The position numbers were made by a program, and so were the translations under genes. Source: CAYMWF01 sp964394085 [NCBI: uncultured Gemmatimonadota bacterium] (GTDB taxonomy: Bacteria; GCA-2686955; CAYMWF01). From it: a stretch of DNA of 15,140 bases. The stretch's first letter is position 1, and each line of letters opens with the position of its first letter. The notes beneath the pieces were generated by a model. The model saw only the letters and a list, made by a program, of their open reading frames with translations, was not told the DNA's origin and made no database searches. Where the stretch lies: contig CAYMWF010000109.1 of NCBI GenBank assembly GCA_964394085.1, positions 1-15,140 on the forward strand. The letters are read 5' to 3'. Of the stretch, positions 1 through 7,082 are shown in pieces.

Positions 1-229
1 GGCGGGCTCGGGGTTCGGCGGCCCAAGGGGTGAGGATTCAGGCTCGGCGATAAAGATGGGGTGGATTCTTCACACGGAGAAAGTCGAAGTAGCCGAGCTC
101 GAGATGCGGCTGTCGAGAGAGTGAGGACTCAGGCTCGGCGATAAAGGTGAGGTGGATTCTTCACACGGAGAAAAGCGATGCTGCCGGGCTATAGGTTCGG
201 CTGCCGGGGAAGAATAGATCCGGGTTTGG
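1..229. repeat. 91-bp imperfect tandem repeat, about 2.5 units
   Basis: Three consecutive units begin at 1, 92 and 183, giving a constant period of 91 bp. The best conserved blocks are GGCTCGGCGATAAA (at 41 and 132) and GTGGATTCTTCACACGGAG (at 61 and 152). The third unit matches only in its first half and then decays near 229. The first unit starts at the window edge, so the array may continue to the left. The period is not a multiple of three and no convincing reading frame runs through it, so it is most likely a non-coding intergenic tandem repeat. The units have diverged by scattered substitutions, which indicates an old array. Confidence 0.75.
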
Positions 230-438
230 ATGCTGCTTAGGTGTAAAAAATTGACTTCCTTCGAATTCGAAAATTCTTCACCAGGAGTAAACCGAATCAA
301 CCATCGAGTGGAACGGCTCCGGGAATCTCTTTTCCTATCGGCGAGTTCCACGTTCAATCACCCGCTCCTCGTGATAATTACAGTCAATCACGGATCGCCG
401 GGCTTGAACGCAGGTCCGTCTTCAATTATCTTGCGGTC
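230..438. other. intergenic region upstream of the PIG-L gene
   Basis: Together with the tandem repeat this makes a 438-base stretch without a convincing gene. Small ORFs on both strands here have no recognisable protein features. A TTGACT at 251-256 and a GATAAT at 373-378 look like isolated promoter hexamers, but neither has a well-spaced partner. I see no strong ribosome-binding site just before the ATG at 439. Confidence 0.4.
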
Positions 439-1398
439 ATGCAAAGAGCGGATAACGAAAAAACCGGAAAGGGAAACCGAGCGGAGGATAGTGTTGCCCG
501 CGAGACGGGATCGTCCCGTGAAACCTATTTCCTCTCGCCCCACTTCGATGACGCCGTCCTTTCATGCGGCGGCCTCATATCGCGGATGGCGGCCGCGGGT
601 CACGACGTTACGGTGGCGACCTGCTATTCGGATCTTCTTCCCGATGTCGAGCTGCCCGACCTGCAGCGGAAAAACGCCATCCAGGAGGCCCGTAAACTGG
701 AGGACATCGACAGCCTCGAACTGTTGGGCGTAAAACCTCTCTGGATGGGTTACACGGAACGATTCTTCCGCGAGCCCTGGCTTCGGAATCCTCTCCATGT
801 GTTTCACACGCCCGAAGAAGAAGGTCCGGATGGATTTCCCAACCTCGAACCTCTTTCGAAGTGGGTCGCCGACCTGCTCCGCCGACATCCGGACGCCAGG
901 ATCTACGCACCTTTCGGCATAGGAAACCACTTCGACCATGTCGAACTTTTTCTCGCGGCTCTTTACGGAGCGTGGAGTGTTTCGGCTCTCGATCGCTGCC
1001 TCTTCTACGAGGACGGTTACGCGATGGGAACCCACCTCCGGAAGAGACATTTCGTCTGCGGAAAGCAATGCTGGAAGTTGACGACTTCCCCTTCATGGCT
1101 GAATCCGAAGCTCTTCGCCATTTCGCGTACGATTTCCCGGAACATCCGGGGAAGGTCGATGCGCGATTATATACCGGACGAACTGCGGAATCTGCCATGG
1201 GACTTCGGTGTGGAATCCCTGGTCGGACATACGGAGATAAAGCTCGAAGCCTTCTCGCGGTACAAGTCGCAGGTGCAGGCTCTCGGCGGGAAATGGATGC
1301 TCTGGCGGGGACTGGGCAAATATCACAGGTTCTGGAGAGGAGAACCCTACTGGACCGCGGACCGGGCGGCGCGGTACAGGCGAAGCGATGCACAATAG
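439..1398 (+). CDS. PIG-L/LmbE family N-deacetylase
   Basis: Predicted zinc-dependent deacetylase of the PIG-L/LmbE superfamily, which removes acetyl groups from N-acetylglucosaminyl or related amino-sugar conjugates. The substrate cannot be told from sequence. The family's first metal motif is seen as PHFDD (His35, Asp37, Asp38) followed by AVLSCGG, and the second as HFDH (His164, Asp166, His167). The core starts around residue 29 (ETYFLSPHFDD), and about 100 residues of less typical sequence follow YEDGYAM (190-196). There is no signal peptide, so it is probably cytoplasmic. The ATG at 439 is the only sensible in-frame start but lacks a clear Shine-Dalgarno sequence. The next gene starts 96 nt downstream. 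LmbE-like bacillithiol, mycothiol and lipid or glycan deacetylases share these motifs. Confidence 0.85.
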   Translation: MQRADNEKTGKGNRAEDSVARETGSSRETYFLSPHFDDAVLSCGGLISRMAAAGHDVTVATCYSDLLPDVELPDLQRKNAIQEARKLEDIDSLELLGVKPLWMGYTERFFREPWLRNPLHVFHTPEEEGPDGFPNLEPLSKWVADLLRRHPDARIYAPFGIGNHFDHVELFLAALYGAWSVSALDRCLFYEDGYAMGTHLRKRHFVCGKQCWKLTTSPSWLNPKLFAISRTISRNIRGRSMRDYIPDELRNLPWDFGVESLVGHTEIKLEAFSRYKSQVQALGGKWMLWRGLGKYHRFWRGEPYWTADRAARYRRSDAQ

Positions 1399-1494
1399 AT
1401 CAGAACCCGGCTGCATTATGGTCGGGCGAATCCGATCGCGGTCCGGATCAGGATACGGAGCCGGGAGCAAAGAACCGGCGAACGAGGAAATAAC

Positions 1495-2526
1495 ATGATC
1501 GATTTTCGAAGTGATACGGTAACGAGGCCGACCCCTGAAATGAGGGAAGCCATGGCGACCGCGGTTCTGGGGGATGACGTATTCGGGGATGATCCGGAGG
1601 TGAATCTCCTGGAAGAGCGGGCCGCGGAGCTGCTCGGAAAAGAGGCCGGGCTGCTGGTGCCGAGCGGCACCATGGGGAACCTGGTCAGCGTCCTCGCCCA
1701 CTGCCGCCGGGGCGATGAAGCGATTGCGGGCGACAAATCCCACATATTCCTGAACGAAGCGGGCGGCATGGCGGTCCTCGGCGGGGTTCAGCCCAGAACA
1801 TTGAAGAACCGCGACGACGGCACCATTGATCCAGCCGGGATCAAAGCCGCCGTTCGAGGCGCCAACCTTCATCACCCGCGCACGCACCTCCTCTGCCTCG
1901 AAAACACTCACAACTTCTGCGCCGGCGCCGTGTTGACGCCCGAGTACATGGATGAAGCCGCCGATGCGGCCCGCACCATGGACCTCGTCATCCACCTGGA
2001 CGGCGCCCGCATCTTCAATGCCGCGACAGCCCTCGACATCGACGTCAAGGAGCTCGTCCGCCAGGTCGATTCAGTCACATTCTGCCTTTCAAAGGGACTT
2101 GCCGGCCCGATCGGCTCGGTGGTCTGCGGCTCCCGCGATTTTATCGCCCTGGCCCGCAGGAACAGGAAGCTGCTGGGCGGAGGGATGCGCCAGGCCGGCA
2201 TCGCGGCCGCTCCGGGGCTGGTCTGCATCGAAAAGATGACGGCTCGCCTAGCAGAGGACCACGCCAACGCCGCCAGGCTGGCCGAGGGGCTGGCAGCTCT
2301 GCCGGGGGTCGTGCTCGATCCCGCAGCTGTCAGGACCAATATCATCTTTTTCGACCTGGAGCACCCGAGGGTCAGCGCGGATCGCCTGGTTTCTCTCTCT
2401 GCGGACAGGGGCGTTAAACTGCTCGCCATGACTCCCGCCACCCTGCGCATGGTCACTCACAACGATATCAAAAGCAGCCACGTGGACACTGCCCTGGACG
2501 TTTTCCGGGAAATACTGGAAGATTAA
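1495..2526 (+). CDS. ltaE: low-specificity L-threonine aldolase
   Basis: PLP enzyme of fold type I that splits L-threonine or L-allo-threonine into glycine and acetaldehyde in the cytoplasm. The start MIDFRSDTVTRPT is the family's conserved N-terminus. SGTMGN (58-63) is the phosphate-binding segment, His83 sits where the ring-stacking His is expected, HLDGAR (167-172) supplies the Asp that contacts the pyridine nitrogen, and CLSKGLAGPIGS places the Schiff-base lysine at Lys200. The 343-residue length is normal for the family. A GAGGA ribosome-binding site lies about 7 nt before the ATG. The MBL-fold gene follows after 36 nt, so the two are probably co-transcribed. Stereospecificity (L-threo or L-allo) cannot be read from sequence. 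Confidence 0.92.
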   Translation: MIDFRSDTVTRPTPEMREAMATAVLGDDVFGDDPEVNLLEERAAELLGKEAGLLVPSGTMGNLVSVLAHCRRGDEAIAGDKSHIFLNEAGGMAVLGGVQPRTLKNRDDGTIDPAGIKAAVRGANLHHPRTHLLCLENTHNFCAGAVLTPEYMDEAADAARTMDLVIHLDGARIFNAATALDIDVKELVRQVDSVTFCLSKGLAGPIGSVVCGSRDFIALARRNRKLLGGGMRQAGIAAAPGLVCIEKMTARLAEDHANAARLAEGLAALPGVVLDPAAVRTNIIFFDLEHPRVSADRLVSLSADRGVKLLAMTPATLRMVTHNDIKSSHVDTALDVFREILED

Positions 2527-2562
2527 GCCGGATAACGGGAATTAAGGAAGGCGTGATCGAAG

Positions 2563-3348
2563 ATGACTGAAATTATTTTTCTCGGCACGGGAACCGCGAC
2601 ACCCACCGCTCACCGGGTCTGCTCGGGCCTCGCCGTGAAACTCGCCGATGATCTTCTGCTTTTCGACACCGGCGCAGGCACCCTTTTCCGCCTGGCCTGC
2701 TGCGGACTCGACGCAGGCGACATCACCGGAATTTTCTACACCCACATCCACCCGGACCATATCTGCGATCTCGCGCCGATCCTGTTTTCTCTGCACAATC
2801 GCGAGTTTCCCGACCGGACCGCTCCTCTTTCCATCCGGATTCCCACCGGAACTTCCCGGTTCTTCCAGGAGATGCTGGCCCCGTACGGCGACTTCGTTAC
2901 ACCACGCAACATCGATCTCCATATCATCGAAACCGCCGGCGGCGACATTGCGGGCGAGGGGTGGACCGTGTCCCGTCTGCCCATGTCGCACAGGCCCGAG
3001 AGCACCGGTTACAGGCTGACCGACGGCAGCGGACGCATCCTGGCCGTTTCCGGCGATACGGGACCGTGCGCGGCCCTGGTCGATCTTGCCCGGGATGCGG
3101 ATCTCGCGGTTTTCGAGTGCTCCTTCCCCGACCACCTGGCGGTCGAGGGTCACCTTACTCCCCGGCTCGCCGCCAGGGCCGCCGCGGACGCCGGCGTCCG
3201 GACCCTGGCCCTCACCCACTTCTACCCGCCCTGCGAACAGATAGATATTCACGCTGAAGTAGGAGAATACTTCGCCGGATCCTTGATAATCCCGAACGAC
3301 TGCACCAGGATAAAGCTCGAAAACGCCGTCGATATCAGCAATTCTTGA
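2563..3348 (+). CDS. RNase Z-like MBL-fold metallo-hydrolase
   Basis: A 261-residue metallo-beta-lactamase-fold hydrolase with the layout of the RNase Z/RNase BN branch. It opens with IIFLGTGTATPT, then FDTGAGT (35-40), the metal motif THIHPDH (His61, His63, Asp65, His66), His143, SGDTGP (164-168, Asp165), EGHLTP (His197) and THFYPP (His219), so a full set of two-metal ligands is present. It is shorter than typical bacterial RNase Z (about 300 residues), no obvious exosite insertion is seen, and the Gly that usually follows HxHxDH is absent (DHICDL). It may therefore be a related phosphodiesterase or other hydrolase and not the tRNA 3' processing enzyme. No signal peptide. GGAAGG lies upstream of the ATG with rather long spacing. 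Confidence 0.8.
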   Translation: MTEIIFLGTGTATPTAHRVCSGLAVKLADDLLLFDTGAGTLFRLACCGLDAGDITGIFYTHIHPDHICDLAPILFSLHNREFPDRTAPLSIRIPTGTSRFFQEMLAPYGDFVTPRNIDLHIIETAGGDIAGEGWTVSRLPMSHRPESTGYRLTDGSGRILAVSGDTGPCAALVDLARDADLAVFECSFPDHLAVEGHLTPRLAARAAADAGVRTLALTHFYPPCEQIDIHAEVGEYFAGSLIIPNDCTRIKLENAVDISNS

Positions 3349-3372
3349 CGGCTATCCGCAAATTCAAGCTCT

Positions 3373-3401
3373 TTGACAATTACACGATGTTATGATATAT
3401 T
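3373..3401 (+). promoter_or_regulatory. sigma70-type promoter
   Basis: A perfect -35 hexamer TTGACA (3373-3378) is followed after 17 bp by TATATT (3396-3401), five of six bases matching the -10 consensus. It lies 25 nt after the stop of the MBL-fold gene and points towards the small ORF at 3426 and the beta-helix gene at 3863. An inverted repeat, ATGATAT (3392-3398) and ATATCAT (3413-3419), overlaps the -10 and the expected transcription start. Confidence 0.6.
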
Positions 3402-3419
3402 TATCTGATAAGATATCAT
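3392..3419. repeat. 7-bp inverted repeat overlapping the -10 region
   Basis: ATGATAT and ATATCAT are perfect reverse complements separated by 14 AT-rich bases. The placement over the -10 box and predicted start site would suit a repressor operator, though AT-rich sequence produces such matches by chance fairly easily. Confidence 0.4.
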
Positions 3420-3425
3420 GGGCTT

Positions 3426-3851
3426 ATGTTCATTTTATCGACCACAGAAATGAAAAAAATCATGCGCAGTTCATCAAATACCTCTCCCGCGCGCTCGAGA
3501 AATCGGACCACCCCGGGAAAGAATACCCCGGAGCACCCCGAATCCTCTTTCGCGCGGCTTGCCGAAAATCAACTTTCCCGCAGCCGATCAACTTTCATCG
3601 GGCGCATGTCTGGCAGGGAGCACCCGGATCGGCCGGGGTTCTTCCCGCGCCGGCGATTTGACGAGACAGCGGCCAAGTCTCTTCCCGGGCTCCTGCTCAA
3701 GAAATTCCTCGGAAAATCAAGCGCCGATTTAAAGAAAACACGATTTCAGGATTATAGTATATACCAGATGTACAGTGAACGCATCAAAGACGCAGACATG
3801 CGCGATGCATCGACGCGGCATATCAGCTACGGCGATATATACGGGATTTAA
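3426..3851 (+). CDS. doubtful small ORF, unknown protein
   Basis: An open frame of 141 codons fills most of the 514-base gap between the MBL-fold gene and the large beta-helix gene. The N-terminal two thirds are rich in Arg, Ser and Pro and look disordered. The last 60 residues look more protein-like (KSLPGLLLKKFLG, then a Tyr-containing stretch ending in SYGDIYGI). It lies just downstream of a good promoter and ends 11 nt before the next ATG. Against it: no ribosome-binding site before ATG 3426 or the in-frame ATG at 3450, no family resemblance, and mixed codon use. It may be only the 5' leader of the next gene. Confidence 0.22.
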   Translation: MFILSTTEMKKIMRSSSNTSPARSRNRTTPGKNTPEHPESSFARLAENQLSRSRSTFIGRMSGREHPDRPGFFPRRRFDETAAKSLPGLLLKKFLGKSSADLKKTRFQDYSIYQMYSERIKDADMRDASTRHISYGDIYGI

Positions 3852-3862
3852 GGGAGACGGCG

Positions 3863-6800
3863 ATGACTGGAAAAAATTTCCTCGCGGCGGCGGGCGGCAT
3901 CCTGCTCGTTTTCAACTTCTCCGGGGCGGCGACGATTCACGTTCCCGCGGATTACGGCACTATCCAGGAAGCCGTAGACGCTTCTACCCACTGGGATACG
4001 GTCCTTGTGGCCGACGGAACCTTCAGGGGCGACGGAAACCGGGATATCGATTTTGACGGCAGGGCCATAACCGTAAAGTCTGAGAACGGCCCGGATTTCT
4101 GCGTCATCGACTGCGAGGCGGATTCTCTCGATCCGCACAGAGGTTTCTACTTTCACAGCGGTGAGAATTCGTCTTCGAAGGTGGAAGGATTCACCATTAC
4201 GAACGGGCACGGCGGCGAGCTCAACGGGGGCGGGATCTTCTGCCATGTTTCCTCTCCGGCGATCACGGACTGTTTCTTCCTGGGGAACGGTGCGGAATGC
4301 GGCGGCGGAATCGCCTGCGGGGAATCCTCTCCGACCATAATCGACTGCCGCTTCTCGGGAAACGGCGCAAAATTCGGAGCCGGGATCCACTGCTACGCCT
4401 CCTCCCCGACGATCCAGGCCTGCACCTTCGAGGGAAATACGGCTGAATACCATGCCGGAGGAATATCCTGCAACGACTTCTCCTCGCCCGTAATCTCCGA
4501 ATGCATCATCTCGGGAAACACCGCCGAGCTGGATGTCGGCGCGATAGACTGCAACAACTCCAATCCCTTCATAATCAACTGCACGATCGCGGGCAACACC
4601 GGCGGCTCCGTCGGCGGGATAGCATGCCGCGGCTCCTCCTCGCCGATGATCAAGCACTGCACTTTCGCCGACAATTTTTCTACCTACGGGGGCGCCCTGC
4701 TTTGCCGGGACTCCGCTCCCAATATCGTGAACAGCATATTCTGGCTCAATATTCCGACTGAAATCACCGTGGTCGGAGAAACATCCCCGAACATCACGTT
4801 CTCGAACATAAAAGGAGGATACTGGGGCGAGGGAAACATCGACGATAACCCGTTTTTCATCGGTGGAGGCGATTACCACCTTACCAGGGGTTCGGCATGT
4901 ATCAATTCCGGATCCGACGCAGAGGTTTTTATCGATATCGACGGCGACATCAGGCCCCTTTACGACGGGTTCGACATGGGGTCCGATGAATATGTCGAGG
5001 TCCCCGACACATCCGTTACGATCCACGTTCCCGGCGATTACAGCACCATCCAGGAGGCTGTCGACGCCTCATCCCACTGGGACACCGTCCTGGTTGCCGA
5101 CGGAACCTATACCGGTTTCGGAAACCGGGATATCGACCTGGGCGGCAGGGCGATAACCGTGAGATCCGAGAACGGTCCCGGTTTCTGCGTCATCGACTGT
5201 GAAGCCGATTCCACCGATCAGCACAGGGGTTTCTATTTTCACAGCGGAGAGAACCCGGATTCGAAGGTGGAAGGATTCACCATAACGAACGGGTATGTAG
5301 TCGAACCCAGCGGCGGCGGCATACTCTGCATGGAATCTTCACCCACCATCGCGGACTGCGTCTTTTCGGGGAACAACGCGAATCGCGGGGGCGGGATCTT
5401 CTGCGAATCAGCCTCGCCGACGGTGACGGGCTGCGTCTTCTCCGGAAACGTCGTGGAATACGCCGGGGGAATCTACTGCAACTCCTCCTCCCCGCTCATT
5501 TCGGGCTGCACCTTCGATGGCAATACAGCCCTCTATCACGCAGGCGCAATCTCCTGTTACGTCGACTCCAGGCCGACCATAACCGGTTGTCTCATAACGG
5601 GAAACCAGACCGACTACGACGCCGGCGGCATAGATATCACCAACTCCTCACCGATAATCACGAACTGCACCATCACGGGAAATACCTCCGTAGCCACCGG
5701 CGGCATCACCTGCCGCGACACATCCACCGCCGTCATAAGCCACTGCACCATCGCGGATAACGTATCCTCGTACGGAGGCGGCCTGCTGTGCATCGACTCC
5801 GCTCCGATCGTCACGAGCTGCATATTATGGAACAACCTGCCGGTCGAAATAACCGTGGAGGGCGTGCTGTTCCCTTATGTAACCTTCTCCGATATACAGG
5901 GGGGATATTTCGGAAACGGTAATATCGACGATAATCCGCTTTTCGCGGGAGGCGGCGATTATCACCTGTCCTACGGATCGCCCTGCATCAACTGGGGGAT
6001 AGACGCGGGCGTTTATACCGACATAGACGGCGACATCAGGCCCCAGCACGGCGGGTTCGACATGGGCTCGGACGAGTTCCTGTTTTCACCCCCGGATCCC
6101 TTCCTCCTGCTCAGCCCGGCGGATGGAGATTCCGTCGTCGACCCTGAGATCATTTTCGACTGGGAAGACAGCTCGGATCCCGATCCCGGCGATGAAGTAA
6201 GCTATGATCTATACTATGATACCGATCCGGCCTTTTCCGCCCCGACAATCATCTTCGACCTCTCCGTGAGCGAATACGCCATCGCTGAAATGCTGCCGGT
6301 ATTCACAAGATATTACTGGAAGGTGAAGGCTCACGATCAGTGGGGCGATTATACCTGGTCGGACACGTTTTCCTTCTATACATACTACCCGGAACCGCTT
6401 CTCCATATCGATCCGGAGAATTTCAGCTTCATCCTGATGGTCGACGACACGCAAACCGATACGCTGTTAATCTACAATCTCGGCAACCTCGGTATCGACT
6501 ATACATTCCAGTGGACCGCCGGCTGGATCGACATCTTCCCCCTTTCAGGTTCGGTCAGCCCCGGTGAGATAGATACTGTGGAGGTCACCTGCTCGGCGGA
6601 AGGTCTCGATCCCGATTCCTACATGGCTATGGTGTCCCTCGTGACCAATACCGAAAGCAGGTTCATCCCCGTGAGTCTCGATGTCCTGCCGCCGGTTGCC
6701 ATCATGCTCAATCCCGCGCAGACGTGGATACCGCAGGGAGGAAGTCTCGACCTCGAGATGATCCTCGAAAATCTTTCCGATCTCCCGCACGCGTTCTACC

Positions 6801-7081
6801 AGAAATTCTGGGTGAATAAAAACGGTTCGAAGGTCTGGGAAACGGGGATCGATGCCTTTGCTCTCGGGCCTTATGAGCTGTTGTACAAGTATTACGCATT
6901 TTCCGTTCCGATGGTCGCCCCCGTCGGGGACTACACGTTTTACGGGGCAATCGGAGTCCCTGGAAACCCGAATCCGGTCATCTGGGGCATGGATGAATTC
7001 GATTTCGAAGTGATGGAAGGTTCTCCGCCCCCCTCGGCAGGGGTAAACTGGCATATCCGTGAGATGGCGGTTTTCCGGTAA
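3863..7081 (+). CDS. large secreted protein with duplicated parallel beta-helix domain
   Basis: Protein of 1072 residues. Residues 1-22 form a signal peptide ending SGAA. Two homologous right-handed beta-helix domains follow at 24-377 and 386-739. Each opens with TIHVP.DY.TIQEAVDAS.HWDTVLVADGT-type sequence and ends GFDMGSDE[YF]. The middle of each is about six turns of 22-24 residues built on a GGGIxC strand and a C-x-[FI]-x-[GD]-N strand, as in chlamydial Pmp-like and other PbH1 repeat proteins. Residues about 743-840 resemble an FN3 domain, about 845-945 a BACON-like Ig fold, and the rest is another beta domain. No sortase, T9SS or autotransporter tail is recognisable. AGGGAG precedes the ATG. 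It is probably a surface or released protein, perhaps glycan-binding or adhesive. No catalytic motif is seen. Confidence 0.85.
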   Translation: MTGKNFLAAAGGILLVFNFSGAATIHVPADYGTIQEAVDASTHWDTVLVADGTFRGDGNRDIDFDGRAITVKSENGPDFCVIDCEADSLDPHRGFYFHSGENSSSKVEGFTITNGHGGELNGGGIFCHVSSPAITDCFFLGNGAECGGGIACGESSPTIIDCRFSGNGAKFGAGIHCYASSPTIQACTFEGNTAEYHAGGISCNDFSSPVISECIISGNTAELDVGAIDCNNSNPFIINCTIAGNTGGSVGGIACRGSSSPMIKHCTFADNFSTYGGALLCRDSAPNIVNSIFWLNIPTEITVVGETSPNITFSNIKGGYWGEGNIDDNPFFIGGGDYHLTRGSACINSGSDAEVFIDIDGDIRPLYDGFDMGSDEYVEVPDTSVTIHVPGDYSTIQEAVDASSHWDTVLVADGTYTGFGNRDIDLGGRAITVRSENGPGFCVIDCEADSTDQHRGFYFHSGENPDSKVEGFTITNGYVVEPSGGGILCMESSPTIADCVFSGNNANRGGGIFCESASPTVTGCVFSGNVVEYAGGIYCNSSSPLISGCTFDGNTALYHAGAISCYVDSRPTITGCLITGNQTDYDAGGIDITNSSPIITNCTITGNTSVATGGITCRDTSTAVISHCTIADNVSSYGGGLLCIDSAPIVTSCILWNNLPVEITVEGVLFPYVTFSDIQGGYFGNGNIDDNPLFAGGGDYHLSYGSPCINWGIDAGVYTDIDGDIRPQHGGFDMGSDEFLFSPPDPFLLLSPADGDSVVDPEIIFDWEDSSDPDPGDEVSYDLYYDTDPAFSAPTIIFDLSVSEYAIAEMLPVFTRYYWKVKAHDQWGDYTWSDTFSFYTYYPEPLLHIDPENFSFILMVDDTQTDTLLIYNLGNLGIDYTFQWTAGWIDIFPLSGSVSPGEIDTVEVTCSAEGLDPDSYMAMVSLVTNTESRFIPVSLDVLPPVAIMLNPAQTWIPQGGSLDLEMILENLSDLPHAFYQKFWVNKNGSKVWETGIDAFALGPYELLYKYYAFSVPMVAPVGDYTFYGAIGVPGNPNPVIWGMDEFDFEVMEGSPPPSAGVNWHIREMAVFR
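3932..4993 (+). repeat. beta-helix domain copy 1 of intragenic duplication
   Basis: Codons 24-377 of the large beta-helix gene align with codons 386-739 with a constant offset of 1086 nt (362 codons). The offset is the same at the opening ACGAT(T/C)CACGTTCCC block and at the closing GGTTCGACATGGG block. Similarity is visible at both DNA and protein level. Confidence 0.85.
5018..6079 (+). repeat. beta-helix domain copy 2 of intragenic duplication
   Basis: Second copy of the 354-residue domain. The 24-nt linker between copies (4994-5017) encodes VEVPDTSV. Core turns diverge more than the two ends, where the first 90 and last 50 residues are nearly identical in pattern. Confidence 0.85.
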
Positions 7082-7082
7082 T

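Noticed and set aside
1-229. CRISPR array
   Set aside because: The repeats are contiguous 91-bp units that diverge throughout, with no short constant repeat alternating with unique spacers.
3848-5026. 392-codon minus-strand ORF
   Set aside because: It is antisense to the duplicated beta-helix domains, shows no motif or signal peptide of its own, and its length follows from the GC-rich codon pattern of the real gene.
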